Below are positions 1 to 7,500 of a stretch of DNA of 64,000 nucleotides, piece after piece. The DNA lies in assembly GCA_039819165.1 (NCBI GenBank), contig JBCBSM010000001.1, positions 2,356,001-2,420,000 on the forward strand, read 5' to 3'. The translations under genes were made by a program, and so were the position numbers. This stretch comes from Planctomycetota bacterium. GTDB taxonomy: Bacteria > Planctomycetota > Phycisphaerae > Phycisphaerales > UBA1924. Positions within the stretch are counted from its first letter, which is position 1. Each line of letters starts with the position of its first letter. The notes under the pieces were generated by a model that ran no database searches, was not told the DNA's origin, and worked only from the letters and a program-made list of their open reading frames with translations.

Positions 1-213
1 TTATCGCAATGCCGGCCGCCGCCGGCCGAACACCGCACGCCGGTGGAGGCGTCGTCGGCCGATCCGCCCTCCGTCTGGACGATTCTGCCGACCCTGGCCG
101 ATAACCGGGCGATGCGCCGGCACGCCGACCTCTATCTCGCGGTGCCATCGTCCATCCGGGCGGCGACCGCCAGGGCGATCGGGCTCGCGGGGCTCCGCGG
201 CCCGGTGGTCCGG

Positions 214-957
214 ATGGCGGCGCTGGTCCTCGCGATCGTGGCCGCCGCGGCGCTACCCGGCTGCGCGCGGAGGGCCGAGCTGCCCGTCACCCTCCAGTTC
301 AACAACGTCCGCTCGGTCGTGCTGCCCGGCTCGGTCGGCGGCGAGACCCGCGGCGAGTGGGACCAGATCTGGCCCACCGTCATCGGGCACCACAAGGTCC
401 GCAACCGGCTGGACCTGCGACCAACGTTCGAATCCACCGATCCCGTGGTCGACCAGATCGCCGGCGTCGAGGTCCGCGATTACACCGCAACCATCGTCGT
501 CGACGGCTTCCAGAGCCTGCCCGCGCTGCACCGCGACCTGGACAAGCTCCAGGGCACCGAGATCGCGCCCGGGCGACGGCTGCAGATCTCGCTGAGCGAC
601 GTGTCGCTGGGCTTCAGCGGCAACTTCATCAGCGCCCGCCGCACCGAAACCGTCCAGGGCCGCTCGCTGCCCGGCGCCACCGTCGTGCTCTACGACCGCG
701 ACGCCGACAGCCCCAGGGTGGTCCGGGCCGATGGCTCGGGGGCCTGGGTGGCTCCGGTCGAGACCTCGCCCGGCCAGCGCGCCATCGTGGGCTACAGCGT
801 GCCCCCCGGGGCCCGCGACCGCCCCGAGACCCGCCGCCACTTCCGCATCGATCTGGCCACCAACATCGCCGAGGACATCAACGAGCGGCGGTTCAACAAC
901 GAGATCGACTCGATGCGGGGCGGCGTGGGCGGCTTCGTGGCCCGCATCACGGGATAG
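214..957 (+). CDS. putative lipoprotein of unknown function
   Basis: I do not recognise the family. The chosen ATG opens a lipoprotein signal peptide: a hydrophobic stretch (MAALVLAIVAAAALPGC) ending in a lipobox with Cys at about residue 20, so export and lipidation are expected. A GTG three codons upstream (205) is an alternative, and the frame stays open to a GTG at 43, but those extra residues would bury the signal. The roughly 225-residue mature part is soluble with no transmembrane segment and has a repetitive beta-like character (LPGATVVLYDRDADSP, then GAWVAPVE). It ends 29 nt before a short-chain dehydrogenase, with a hairpin between them. The gene is probable from codon use and the signal; the function is unknown. 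Confidence 0.6.
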   Translation: MAALVLAIVAAAALPGCARRAELPVTLQFNNVRSVVLPGSVGGETRGEWDQIWPTVIGHHKVRNRLDLRPTFESTDPVVDQIAGVEVRDYTATIVVDGFQSLPALHRDLDKLQGTEIAPGRRLQISLSDVSLGFSGNFISARRTETVQGRSLPGATVVLYDRDADSPRVVRADGSGAWVAPVETSPGQRAIVGYSVPPGARDRPETRRHFRIDLATNIAEDINERRFNNEIDSMRGGVGGFVARITG

Positions 958-960
958 CCT

Positions 961-979
961 GCCCCCTCAGCGAGGGGGC
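961..979 (+). promoter_or_regulatory. hairpin covering the SD of the downstream dehydrogenase
   Basis: GCCCCCTC and GAGGGGGC form a perfect 8-bp stem around the loop AGC. The right arm holds the purine-rich GAGGGG that would be the ribosome binding site for the ATG at 987, so the stem may hide it. Without a real T-run (only TTCCC follows) it is less convincing as a terminator of the lipoprotein gene. Both roles are inferences from position. Confidence 0.45.
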
Positions 980-986
980 TTCCCAA

Positions 987-1796
987 ATGACTACCACGAA
1001 CGCACCGTCCGCCACCGCCGATTGGTTCCGACCGTCCTTCGCCGACCGCGTGGCCGTCGTCACCGGCGCCAGCGCGGGCATCGGCCTGGCGACCGCCCGC
1101 GCGCTGATCGACGGAGGCGCCACGGTCATCGTCAACGCCCGCCGCGCCGGCCGGCTCGACGAGTTGGTCGAGATGGCCCCCGAGCGGGTGCGGCCCATCG
1201 CCGGCGACGCCACCGAGCCCGAGCTGGTGCACCAGATGCTCGACGCGGCGCTGCAGCTCGCCGGTGCGGAGGCCGATCTGGTCGTCGCCAACGCGGGCCG
1301 GGGGCTGAAGGGCTCGCCGCTGGATTCCGACGCCGACGAGTGGGACGAGGTCCTGGACATCAACACCACCGCTGCCGCGAGGCTGATGCGGGCCGCCGTC
1401 CGCCGCATGCTGGCCGACGTGGGCGAGCACAAGGGCCCGCCGGTGCGGCCGCGGGACGTCGTGCTGCTGGGCTCGAGCGTGGGGCGGAACCTGTCGCCGT
1501 TCAGCAGCTTCTACGGCGCCGCCAAGGCCGCCGCCCACATGATCGCCGAGGCCATCCGCCGCGAGGCCGGCCCCCGCGGCATCCGCGTCACGACCATCGA
1601 GCCCGGCGTGGTCGCCACCGAGTTCCAGGACGCCGCGGGCTACGACCGCGCCACCTTCGGCGAGTTCATGGACGAGATCGGCCCGGTGCTCACGCCCGAG
1701 GACGTGGCCCGCACCATCCTGTTCGTGTGCGCGCACCCCGCGGGCGTGCACGTCAACGAGGTCATGGTCCGTCCGACGCGGCAGTCGTATCCGTGA
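987..1796 (+). CDS. short-chain dehydrogenase/reductase (SDR family)
   Basis: NAD(P)-dependent oxidoreductase of the classical SDR type, 269 aa, cytosolic. The cofactor motif TGASAGIG lies at residues 26-33, the NAG motif at 102-104, a serine pair (SS) at 163-164 and the catalytic YGAAK (Tyr176, Lys180), followed by the usual PGVVATEF segment. Length and motif spacing match classical SDRs. The substrate cannot be read from the sequence. The ATG is preceded by GAGGGG inside a hairpin. The gene converges on the PLAAT-like gene with only 6 nt between the stop codons. Confidence 0.9.
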   Translation: MTTTNAPSATADWFRPSFADRVAVVTGASAGIGLATARALIDGGATVIVNARRAGRLDELVEMAPERVRPIAGDATEPELVHQMLDAALQLAGAEADLVVANAGRGLKGSPLDSDADEWDEVLDINTTAAARLMRAAVRRMLADVGEHKGPPVRPRDVVLLGSSVGRNLSPFSSFYGAAKAAAHMIAEAIRREAGPRGIRVTTIEPGVVATEFQDAAGYDRATFGEFMDEIGPVLTPEDVARTILFVCAHPAGVHVNEVMVRPTRQSYP

Positions 1797-1802
1797 CGCG
1801 GT

Positions 1803-2219
1803 CTAGCGAGCCGGTCGTCGATCCGCGAGGGCCGCGAGCCCTACGCATGCCGTGACCAGCGCGAGCGATGCGATGCCGCGTACCTGGTCGCTTCGGCCAC
1901 GGCCCGTCGCGCATTCCGTGGCGAACGTCTCGCAATTCCAGAACAGCAGGTCGTACCCTCGCCGACCGATGGCCGCCAACGCACGCCGGGCGACACAATG
2001 TCCGGGCATCGCGTCGGGCGGAGTGACGACCGCAAACGAGCGGCCGCCGAGGAACTGCGTCCAGGCCACGCGCCGCACTCGGCCCCCTTCGCGGGGCTTG
2101 GCCAGCTCGACGACCCCCGGTGCAACGCCACCGAGCATCCCCACGAAGATGGCGTAGTGCCAGTACCAGCCCGTCCACACGCGGACCACGTCGCCTGTTT
2201 CGGGAAGCTGCCGTCCCAT
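1803..2219 (-). CDS. PLAAT/LRAT-like acyltransferase homologue with C-terminal membrane anchor
   Basis: A 138-aa protein resembling the H-rev107/PLAAT branch of the LRAT family (NlpC/P60-like thiol enzymes that act on phospholipid acyl chains). Visible: PETGDVVRVW at the N-terminus, His21 in WYWHYAIFVG, Cys96 in NCETF, then RSDQVR at 109-114 and a hydrophobic tail (about 116-132) ending in a basic cluster. From memory, vertebrate PLAAT3 has the same order: HWAIYVG, NCEHF, RSDQVR, a transmembrane tail and basic residues. The position of the second PLAAT histidine is Glu38 (VVELAKP against VVHLAPP). ATG 2219 follows a good AGGAGA site. It is divergent from an HTH gene across a 26-bp palindrome. 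Family call fairly firm; substrate unknown. Confidence 0.75.
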   Translation of the reverse strand: MGRQLPETGDVVRVWTGWYWHYAIFVGMLGGVAPGVVELAKPREGGRVRRVAWTQFLGGRSFAVVTPPDAMPGHCVARRALAAIGRRGYDLLFWNCETFATECATGRGRSDQVRGIASLALVTACVGLAALADRRPAR

Positions 2220-2261
2220 GCGCTCTCCTGCACGTCTGCCAGAAGCAGCCCGCGCCACCTG

Positions 2262-2287
2262 GCCGATGTCACAATTGTGACATCGGC
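2262..2287. promoter_or_regulatory. perfect 26-bp palindrome, probable operator
   Basis: Each 13-nt arm reads GCCGATGTCACAA towards the centre, and the two arms are exact reverse complements (core TGTCACAATTGTGACA). It lies in the 71-nt gap between two divergent genes and ends 3 nt before the ATG of the HTH gene, where no SD sequence is visible. That position suits an operator at which the HTH protein represses itself and possibly the PLAAT-like gene. The palindrome is seen directly; its role is inferred. Confidence 0.75.
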
Positions 2288-2290
2288 AGA

Positions 2291-2629
2291 ATGGCCAGTC
2301 AAGTCGAGGCAACGTTGAAGTTCAACGTCTCGGGGTCGCAGATCCGGGCTGTTCGTGGGGCACTCGGCCTGGATGGGGCGCAGTTCGCCGCGGTGCTAGC
2401 GGTGCACCCCGGCACGATCCGGCGATGGGAGGCCCATCACGACCAGCTGGTGGCGGTGGATGGGGTGGCCGCCGAGATCCTGGAACGCCTCATCGAGGAA
2501 GTGGAGTCAGCGAGCGAGCAGCGGGCACGCCGCGTGGGCGAAGAAATCGCCAGGGCTCTGCTGGTCGGGACCGCGGCGGCCGGGTTGTTCGTGCTGCTGA
2601 AGTGGTTGCTCGACGCGCCGGAGGATTGA
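2291..2629 (+). CDS. small HTH DNA-binding protein with C-terminal transmembrane anchor
   Basis: 112 aa. Residues about 15-65 look like an Xre/MqsA-type helix-turn-helix (SQIRAVRGALGLDGAQFAAV, then HPGTIRRWE, where the RRWE is typical of antitoxin-like regulators). A short charged helix (about 66-87) joins it to a hydrophobic segment near 89-106 (ALLVGTAAAGLFVLLKWLL), so the protein may be held at the membrane. The ATG is the first after the palindrome and has no visible SD, so a leaderless message is possible. It diverges from the PLAAT-like gene, whose product also ends in a hydrophobic tail. It converges on gdhA with 12 nt between the stops. Membrane tethering is an inference from hydrophobicity. 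Confidence 0.75.
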   Translation: MASQVEATLKFNVSGSQIRAVRGALGLDGAQFAAVLAVHPGTIRRWEAHHDQLVAVDGVAAEILERLIEEVESASEQRARRVGEEIARALLVGTAAAGLFVLLKWLLDAPED

Positions 2630-2641
2630 GCCAGCACCCTT

Positions 2642-4021
2642 TTACGGGAAGATGCCCCGCGTCTTGTAGACCTTGCCCAGGTGCTCCAGGGCCGCCAGGT
2701 AGCTTGCGGTCCGCATGTCGCACTCGTACCGCTGGCGGGCCAGCAGCGTGCGGCGGGCGGCCATGCACATGACCTTGTTCAGCTCGCGGTCCACCGTCTC
2801 GATGTCCCAGATCTGGCAGGCCTTGTTCTGCACCCACTCGAAGTAGCTCACCGTTACGCCGCCCGAGTTGCACAGGATGGCCGGCAGCACCTCGATGCCC
2901 CGGCGGTTCAGCACGCGGTCGGCCGCGGGCGTACACGGGGCGTTGGCGCCCTCGGCCACCACGCGGCACTGGAGCATCTCGGCCTCCCGCGGGCCGATCA
3001 TCTGCTCGAGGGCGGCGGGGATGAACGCGTCGACCGGGGTGCTGTAGAAGTCCTCCTTGGAGACCGCCTCGGCGCCCTTGCCGCCGCCGCTGCCGGTCGA
3101 TTCGCCGAAGCCCGAGATGCCGCCGTGCTGGTAGCTGTACTCGGCCAGGGCGTGGGCGTCGATGCCCGCGTCGTTGCGCAGCGCCCCGGTATGGTCCATC
3201 GTCGCGACGAGCGTGCCGCCCATGTCCTGCAGGATGCGGGCGCACCACGAGCCCACGTTGCCGAAGCCCAGGATGCTGAACCGCAGCCCCTGGATGGGGA
3301 TCTTGATCTGCGGCAGGATCTCGGCCATCACGTCGGCGATGCCCTGGCCGGTTGCCTTCTCGCGGCCCACCGACCCGCCGACCTCCACGGGCTTGCCCGT
3401 GACCACCCGCAGGCCCTCGTAGGCCGTCCGGCTGTTGGACATCTGGTACGTGTCGGCGATCCAGGCCATCGTCTGGGCGTTGGTGCCCACGTCGGGCGCC
3501 GGGATGTCGTAGTCCGGCCCGATGTCGTTCATGATCGCGCTGGTGAAGCGGCGGGTGACCCGCTCCATCTCCGCGGGCGTCAGCTTGCGGGGGTCGCACT
3601 TCACGCCGCCCTTGGCGCCGCCCAGGGGCAGCCGCGCCAGCGAGCACTTCATCGTCATGAGCAGCGCGAGCGCCTTGACGTCATCCAGGTGGACATCGGG
3701 GTGGAATCGCAGGCCGCCCTTGTAGGGGCCCAGCGCGTTGTTGTGCTGCACCCGATAGCCCTTGAAGAGGTGGTGGTGCCCATCCTCGAGGCGGACGGGG
3801 AAGTGCACCATCAGCTCGTTCTTGGGCTGGGCCAGGATGATCTTGACGCGGTGCTGCTGGTCGAGCATGTCGGCCGCGTGCAGCATGGTGCCCACGGTCT
3901 GGGTGTAGAGGTTGTTGGGGTCCTTGGGAAAGCCCAGTTCCTCGAACACCGGGTTGCGTGGCTCGTCCTCGCGGGCCGGATCGGCCGCGGTCCCCTCCGT
4001 CTGCGTCGCGATCGTCGTCAT
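2642..4021 (-). CDS. gdhA: Glu/Leu/Phe/Val dehydrogenase (glutamate dehydrogenase)
   Basis: Oxidative deamination of glutamate to 2-oxoglutarate and ammonia, or the reverse, cytosolic; 459 aa. The substrate domain has GPYKGGLRFHPDV and the catalytic-lysine segment GGAKGGVKCDPR. The Rossmann domain has LGFGNVGSW. A region rich in Gly and Ser (GFGESTGSGGGKG) sits within the nucleotide-binding half and looks like a lineage-specific insert. ATG 4021 (MTTIATQTEG) was chosen because the frame upstream is low-complexity and Arg-rich. Cofactor preference (NAD or NADP) cannot be decided here. It has no operon partner: upstream is a long gap before rpsA. Confidence 0.9.
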   Translation of the reverse strand: MTTIATQTEGTAADPAREDEPRNPVFEELGFPKDPNNLYTQTVGTMLHAADMLDQQHRVKIILAQPKNELMVHFPVRLEDGHHHLFKGYRVQHNNALGPYKGGLRFHPDVHLDDVKALALLMTMKCSLARLPLGGAKGGVKCDPRKLTPAEMERVTRRFTSAIMNDIGPDYDIPAPDVGTNAQTMAWIADTYQMSNSRTAYEGLRVVTGKPVEVGGSVGREKATGQGIADVMAEILPQIKIPIQGLRFSILGFGNVGSWCARILQDMGGTLVATMDHTGALRNDAGIDAHALAEYSYQHGGISGFGESTGSGGGKGAEAVSKEDFYSTPVDAFIPAALEQMIGPREAEMLQCRVVAEGANAPCTPAADRVLNRRGIEVLPAILCNSGGVTVSYFEWVQNKACQIWDIETVDRELNKVMCMAARRTLLARQRYECDMRTASYLAALEHLGKVYKTRGIFP

Positions 4022-4638
4022 GGCCTGCGTTGCCTCGCTGTCGCTGGGCGGGCGTTGCCCGCCATGCTGCGTCCGTTGTCTGCGTCCGCTCGTGGACGGA
4101 GCCGGCCGGCGACGCTCGCGCGCCCGGCTGGCCCAGGTACGAGCCGGCGGCCCGTCCGTTCGCCGCCGCCTCCACGGCATGTCGGCGGAACGGCCGCCGA
4201 TCTTGCGAACCGCTCGATCCGCGGCGGGTGCCGCGCGCCCGCACGCGCCGTGGTCGTCGGCGACCGCTTCGCCCTCCGGGCCGCCCTCCACGGCACCCAG
4301 AGCGGGAAGACAGCAAGGCTAGCCGGAGCATCCGCGATTAGCGAGGCCGCCGGGCGTCCGTATATCCCGGGCCGGGGGGGCGAAGCCGCACGTCCGGCCG
4401 CGATCCGACGCGGGGCGCCCGATTGGCTTGGTAAGCCGGGCAAGGCCTAGTATCTTCTTCGTATCCGCCGGGCCGGTCTGGGCGTGTGGTGGCGCCCCCG
4501 GACACCGAACATGAACCGCTGCCGCCGAGAGGCGGGCCGATCGCGTCAGGCGTTCGGCACGGCGGCGTGTCGCCCGACCGACGGGGAGCCGGCGGCCCCG
4601 ATCGATCCCGCGAGCACGCCACGACGAGACGCACGCAC
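4022..4638. other. intergenic region between gdhA and rpsA
   Basis: About 617 nt between divergent genes. No open frame here has a start, SD and composition like the real genes. TAGTAT at 4448-4453 could be a -10 box for rpsA, but I see no matching -35 at ideal spacing. The length suggests long leaders for one or both genes. No hairpin followed by a T-run was seen. Confidence 0.4.
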
Positions 4639-6387
4639 ATGGTGGACGAAACGCTGATCGCTTCCCTCGGTCTCGAAGACACCGACATGGACGCGATGAT
4701 CCGAGACGCGCTCGGAGACGAGGTCGCCCAGGGCAACATGGACGGCCTGATCGACGACCAGATCGCCGATCTGGAACCCGGCAAGATCATCAAGGGCCGC
4801 ATCATCGGCATCGCCGGCGACGACGCGGTCGTCGAGGTCGGCCTCAAGAGCGAGGGCCTGGTCCCGCTAGACGAGTTCGAGCAGGAGCCCAAGATCGGCG
4901 ACTCCGTCGACGTTCTGCTCAAGAGCCTCGAGGGCCAGAACGGCGTCGTCGAGGTGTCCAAGCGGCAGGCCGACCGCCAGATCGCCTGGAACCGCATCGT
5001 CGACAGCACCAAGGAGGACGACATCGTCGAGGGCCGGGTGATGAAGCAGATCAAGGGTGGTCTGCTGGTCGACATCGGCGTGCCGGTGTTCCTGCCCGCC
5101 AGCCAGGTCGATGTCCGCCGCCCGCACGACGTGCGGGACTTCGTGGGCCGCTCGATCCGAGCGATGGTGCTCAAGATCGATACCGATCGCCGCAACATCG
5201 TCATCAGCCGCCGCAAGCTGATCGAGAAGGAGCGCGACGCCGCCAAGAAGCGGCTGCTGGAGACCCTCGAGGAGGGCCAGCTCATCAAGGGCGTGGTCAA
5301 GAACATTGCCGACTTCGGCGCCTTCATCGATCTGGGCGGCATCGACGGCCTGCTGCACATCACCGACATGTCCTGGAGCCGCGTCAACCACCCCAGCGAG
5401 ATGGTCAAGGTCGACGACGAGGTCGAGGTCAAGGTGCTGTCGATCGATCTCCAGAAGGAGAAGATCGCGCTGGGCCTCAAGCAGAAGGACGCCAGCCCCT
5501 GGGAGGCCATCGAGGCCAAGTACCCCGTCAACTCCCGCGTCCGCGGCGAGGTCGTCAACATCATGTCCTACGGCGCCTTCGTCCGCCTCGAGGACGGCAT
5601 CGAGGGCCTGGTGCACATCTCCGAGATGAGCTGGACCCGCCGCGTCAACCACCCCTCGGAGGTGGTCAACCCCGGCGACGAGGTCGACGTGGTCATCCTC
5701 GAGATCGACAAGAACAAGCAGGAGATCAGCCTCGGCATGAAGCAGACCGAGGTGAACCCCTGGGAGCTGGTGGCCGAGAAGTACCCCCCCGGCACCGTCA
5801 TCGAGGGCACCGTCCGCAACCTGGCCAACTACGGCGCCTTCGTCGAGATCGAGCCGGGCATCGACGGCCTGCTGCACGTCAGCGACATGAGCTGGACCAA
5901 GAAGGTGACCCACCCCAACGAGGTGGTCGCCAAGGGCGACAACGTGCAATGCGTCGTGCTCGACGTCGACCAGGAGAAGCAGCGGATCAGCCTGGGCGTC
6001 AAGCAGCTCACCGAGGATCCCTGGCTCAGCGCCATCCCGGGCGCCTACCAGCCGGGCATGGTCGTCCGCGGCAAGGTCACCAAGATCACCAACTTCGGTG
6101 TCTTCGTCGAGCTCGAGGACGAGCTCGAGGGACTGCTGCACATCTCCGAACTGGCCGACCACAAGGTCGAGGACCCGCAGGAGGTCGTCAAGGCCGGCGA
6201 CGAGGTGGACGTCAAGATCCTCCGCGTCGACATCAACGATCGCAAGATCGGCCTGAGCCTCAAGCGGGCCCAGTGGGGCGACGCCGGCGACGGGAGCTAC
6301 TCCGCCGACGTCGACATGCCCACCCGCGGCGGCATGGACGACCACGACGCCATGGGGACCAACAAGATCAACCTCGGCGGCAGCTGA
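4639..6387 (+). CDS. rpsA: 30S ribosomal protein S1
   Basis: RNA-binding ribosomal protein that helps load mRNA on the 30S subunit; 582 aa, like the six-domain S1 of E. coli. Six S1 (OB-fold) repeats can be placed at about 46-110, 127-193, 211-283, 297-370, 384-457 and 471-543. The last four carry the FGAFI/YGAFV ... GLLHI signature. An acidic N-terminal helix region precedes them, and a Gly/Asp-rich tail with DDHDAM follows. ATG 4639 (MVDETLIASL) is preferred over upstream frames that lack S1 character; no strong SD is seen. Single-gene unit, probably ended by the hairpin at 6449. Confidence 0.95.
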   Translation: MVDETLIASLGLEDTDMDAMIRDALGDEVAQGNMDGLIDDQIADLEPGKIIKGRIIGIAGDDAVVEVGLKSEGLVPLDEFEQEPKIGDSVDVLLKSLEGQNGVVEVSKRQADRQIAWNRIVDSTKEDDIVEGRVMKQIKGGLLVDIGVPVFLPASQVDVRRPHDVRDFVGRSIRAMVLKIDTDRRNIVISRRKLIEKERDAAKKRLLETLEEGQLIKGVVKNIADFGAFIDLGGIDGLLHITDMSWSRVNHPSEMVKVDDEVEVKVLSIDLQKEKIALGLKQKDASPWEAIEAKYPVNSRVRGEVVNIMSYGAFVRLEDGIEGLVHISEMSWTRRVNHPSEVVNPGDEVDVVILEIDKNKQEISLGMKQTEVNPWELVAEKYPPGTVIEGTVRNLANYGAFVEIEPGIDGLLHVSDMSWTKKVTHPNEVVAKGDNVQCVVLDVDQEKQRISLGVKQLTEDPWLSAIPGAYQPGMVVRGKVTKITNFGVFVELEDELEGLLHISELADHKVEDPQEVVKAGDEVDVKILRVDINDRKIGLSLKRAQWGDAGDGSYSADVDMPTRGGMDDHDAMGTNKINLGGS

Positions 6388-6448
6388 CTCGGCGACGGCT
6401 GAGCGTCCTGCCCGCCCCGTCCGGCCGGACGAAGTCCATGCGAACCAA

Positions 6449-6478
6449 CAGCAGCCCGGGCGCGTGCTCGGGCTGCTG
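6449..6478 (+). terminator. hairpin after rpsA, possible terminator
   Basis: CAGCAGCCCG and CGGGCTGCTG pair perfectly (10 bp) around a 10-nt loop, 62 nt after the rpsA stop. No clean T-run follows (TGCTATTGTG), so intrinsic termination is not certain; it could also be a 3' stabilising stem. Confidence 0.5.
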
Positions 6479-6565
6479 TGCTATTGTGCGACGGCTTCTT
6501 TGGTCGCGGGCGAGCCGGATCGACTACGCCGCCGTGCGGTTCCGCATCGCGAGCGGGGTCGGGGC

Positions 6566-6646
6566 CTACATCAGGGCGATGAAGCTCAGCACGGTGAGGA
6601 AGGCGATCCGCTTGCCGTTCTCGGACACTCGGAGCATGTTCTTCAC
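6566..6646 (-). CDS. putative 26-aa membrane peptide
   Basis: A short open frame from GTG 6646 to TAG encodes a 26-residue peptide beginning MKNMLRVSENGKRI and ending in a hydrophobic half (AFLTVLSFIALM). A good SD (GAGAGGAG) lies about 7 nt upstream of the GTG. The charge pattern, basic N-terminal half then a single hydrophobic helix, fits a small membrane peptide. It sits alone between rpsA and the MarR gene on the opposite strand. No function can be assigned; the support is the SD, the start position and the amphipathic layout only. Confidence 0.4.
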   Translation of the reverse strand: MKNMLRVSENGKRIAFLTVLSFIALM

Positions 6647-6867
6647 GGGGGACTCCTCTCTGTGGATGTGTTGCCGACGAGCGGCACCTCAACAGGTTCA
6701 ACCCCGATGCCAAACCGGCCCGCCACGCCCCTGGGATGCCTCCGGCGGGCTGCCGAATCCGGCCCGGGGGTTATCGACCCCGTGAACGTTGGCTCCGGGC
6801 GACGCCCCCACGCAACACGTTGCGGTCGGGCAACGCATGGGCGAACGAATGCGCCGCGCCGGCGAAT

Positions 6868-6883
6868 ATGCATGCACATGCAT
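6868..6883. promoter_or_regulatory. inverted repeat upstream of the MarR gene
   Basis: ATGCATG and CATGCAT flank CA, giving a near-palindrome about 45 nt before the MarR start. MarR proteins commonly bind such sites at their own promoter. A related inverted repeat lies before the hydrolase gene at 7432. Autoregulation is inferred. Confidence 0.45.
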
Positions 6884-6928
6884 GTGTTTGCCCCTCCGGA
6901 CGAACCCGACTCAGCCATGGAGAGCAGG

Positions 6929-7381
6929 ATGACCACGCAACCCACCACCGACGACCTGGCCCTCGCCGCCGAGTTCGATGGCTGCCTCGCCACGGCGGTG
7001 CGGCTGGTGGACCGGGTGATCGCCTCCACGTTCGACGAGGGCCTCCGCGATCTCGGCCTGCGGTCGACGCAGGTGACGCTCCTGGTGTACCTCGCGGCGC
7101 TCGGCTGGCCGACCCAATCCGAGCTCGCCGAGGCAACGATGACGGACCAGACCACGCTGTCCCGCAACCTGGAGCGGCTCGCCGATCGCGGGCTGGTCCG
7201 CCGCGAGGCCGACGCCGACGACCAGCGGGTCGTTCGCTACGCCCTGAGCGCCGGCGGCCGCACCGTGCTGGGCGATGCGCTCCCGCACTGGAGGCGGGCC
7301 CAGCGGACGATCGCCGCCCGCCTGGGCGAGGACCTGTCCGCGGCGCTGCGGTCCGCGGCCGGAGCACTGAACACGACCTGA
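6929..7381 (+). CDS. MarR family transcriptional regulator
   Basis: 150-aa winged-helix repressor. The HTH region is QSELAEATMTDQTTLSRNLE (recognition helix), followed by the wing (ADADDQRVVRYALSAGGR), which is the typical MarR D-x-R-...-L-T-x-x-G pattern. ATG 6929 is preferred over ATG 6917 because GGAG is then correctly spaced. It lies upstream of the alpha/beta hydrolase in the same orientation, with a short inverted repeat in each promoter region, so it probably controls itself and the hydrolase. The ligand is unknown. Confidence 0.85.
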   Translation: MTTQPTTDDLALAAEFDGCLATAVRLVDRVIASTFDEGLRDLGLRSTQVTLLVYLAALGWPTQSELAEATMTDQTTLSRNLERLADRGLVRREADADDQRVVRYALSAGGRTVLGDALPHWRRAQRTIAARLGEDLSAALRSAAGALNTT

Positions 7382-7431
7382 CCGCCCCCGGAGCAGCCCG
7401 TCTCGGCCGACACGCCGCCGCGGGCATTTAG

Positions 7432-7443
7432 ATGTAGATACAT
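7432..7443. promoter_or_regulatory. inverted repeat upstream of the hydrolase gene
   Basis: ATGTA and TACAT flank GA. The site is AT-rich in a GC-rich gap and lies 58 nt before the hydrolase ATG. Its layout (5-nt arms, 2-nt spacer) resembles the 6868 site before the MarR gene. Candidate MarR operator; inferred only. Confidence 0.4.
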
Positions 7444-7500
7444 GTTATTGAGCCCAACCGAGTGAGTGCTCCACGCACCACGCACGCAGGAGACCGAACG

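Noticed and set aside
2681-6345. Very long open frames antisense to gdhA and rpsA (up to about 590 codons)
   Set aside because: They are mirror frames of GC-rich genes: Arg/Ala/His/Val-rich or Leu/Asp-rich, with no motif, and cover the real genes exactly. The same holds for most other long antisense frames in the window.
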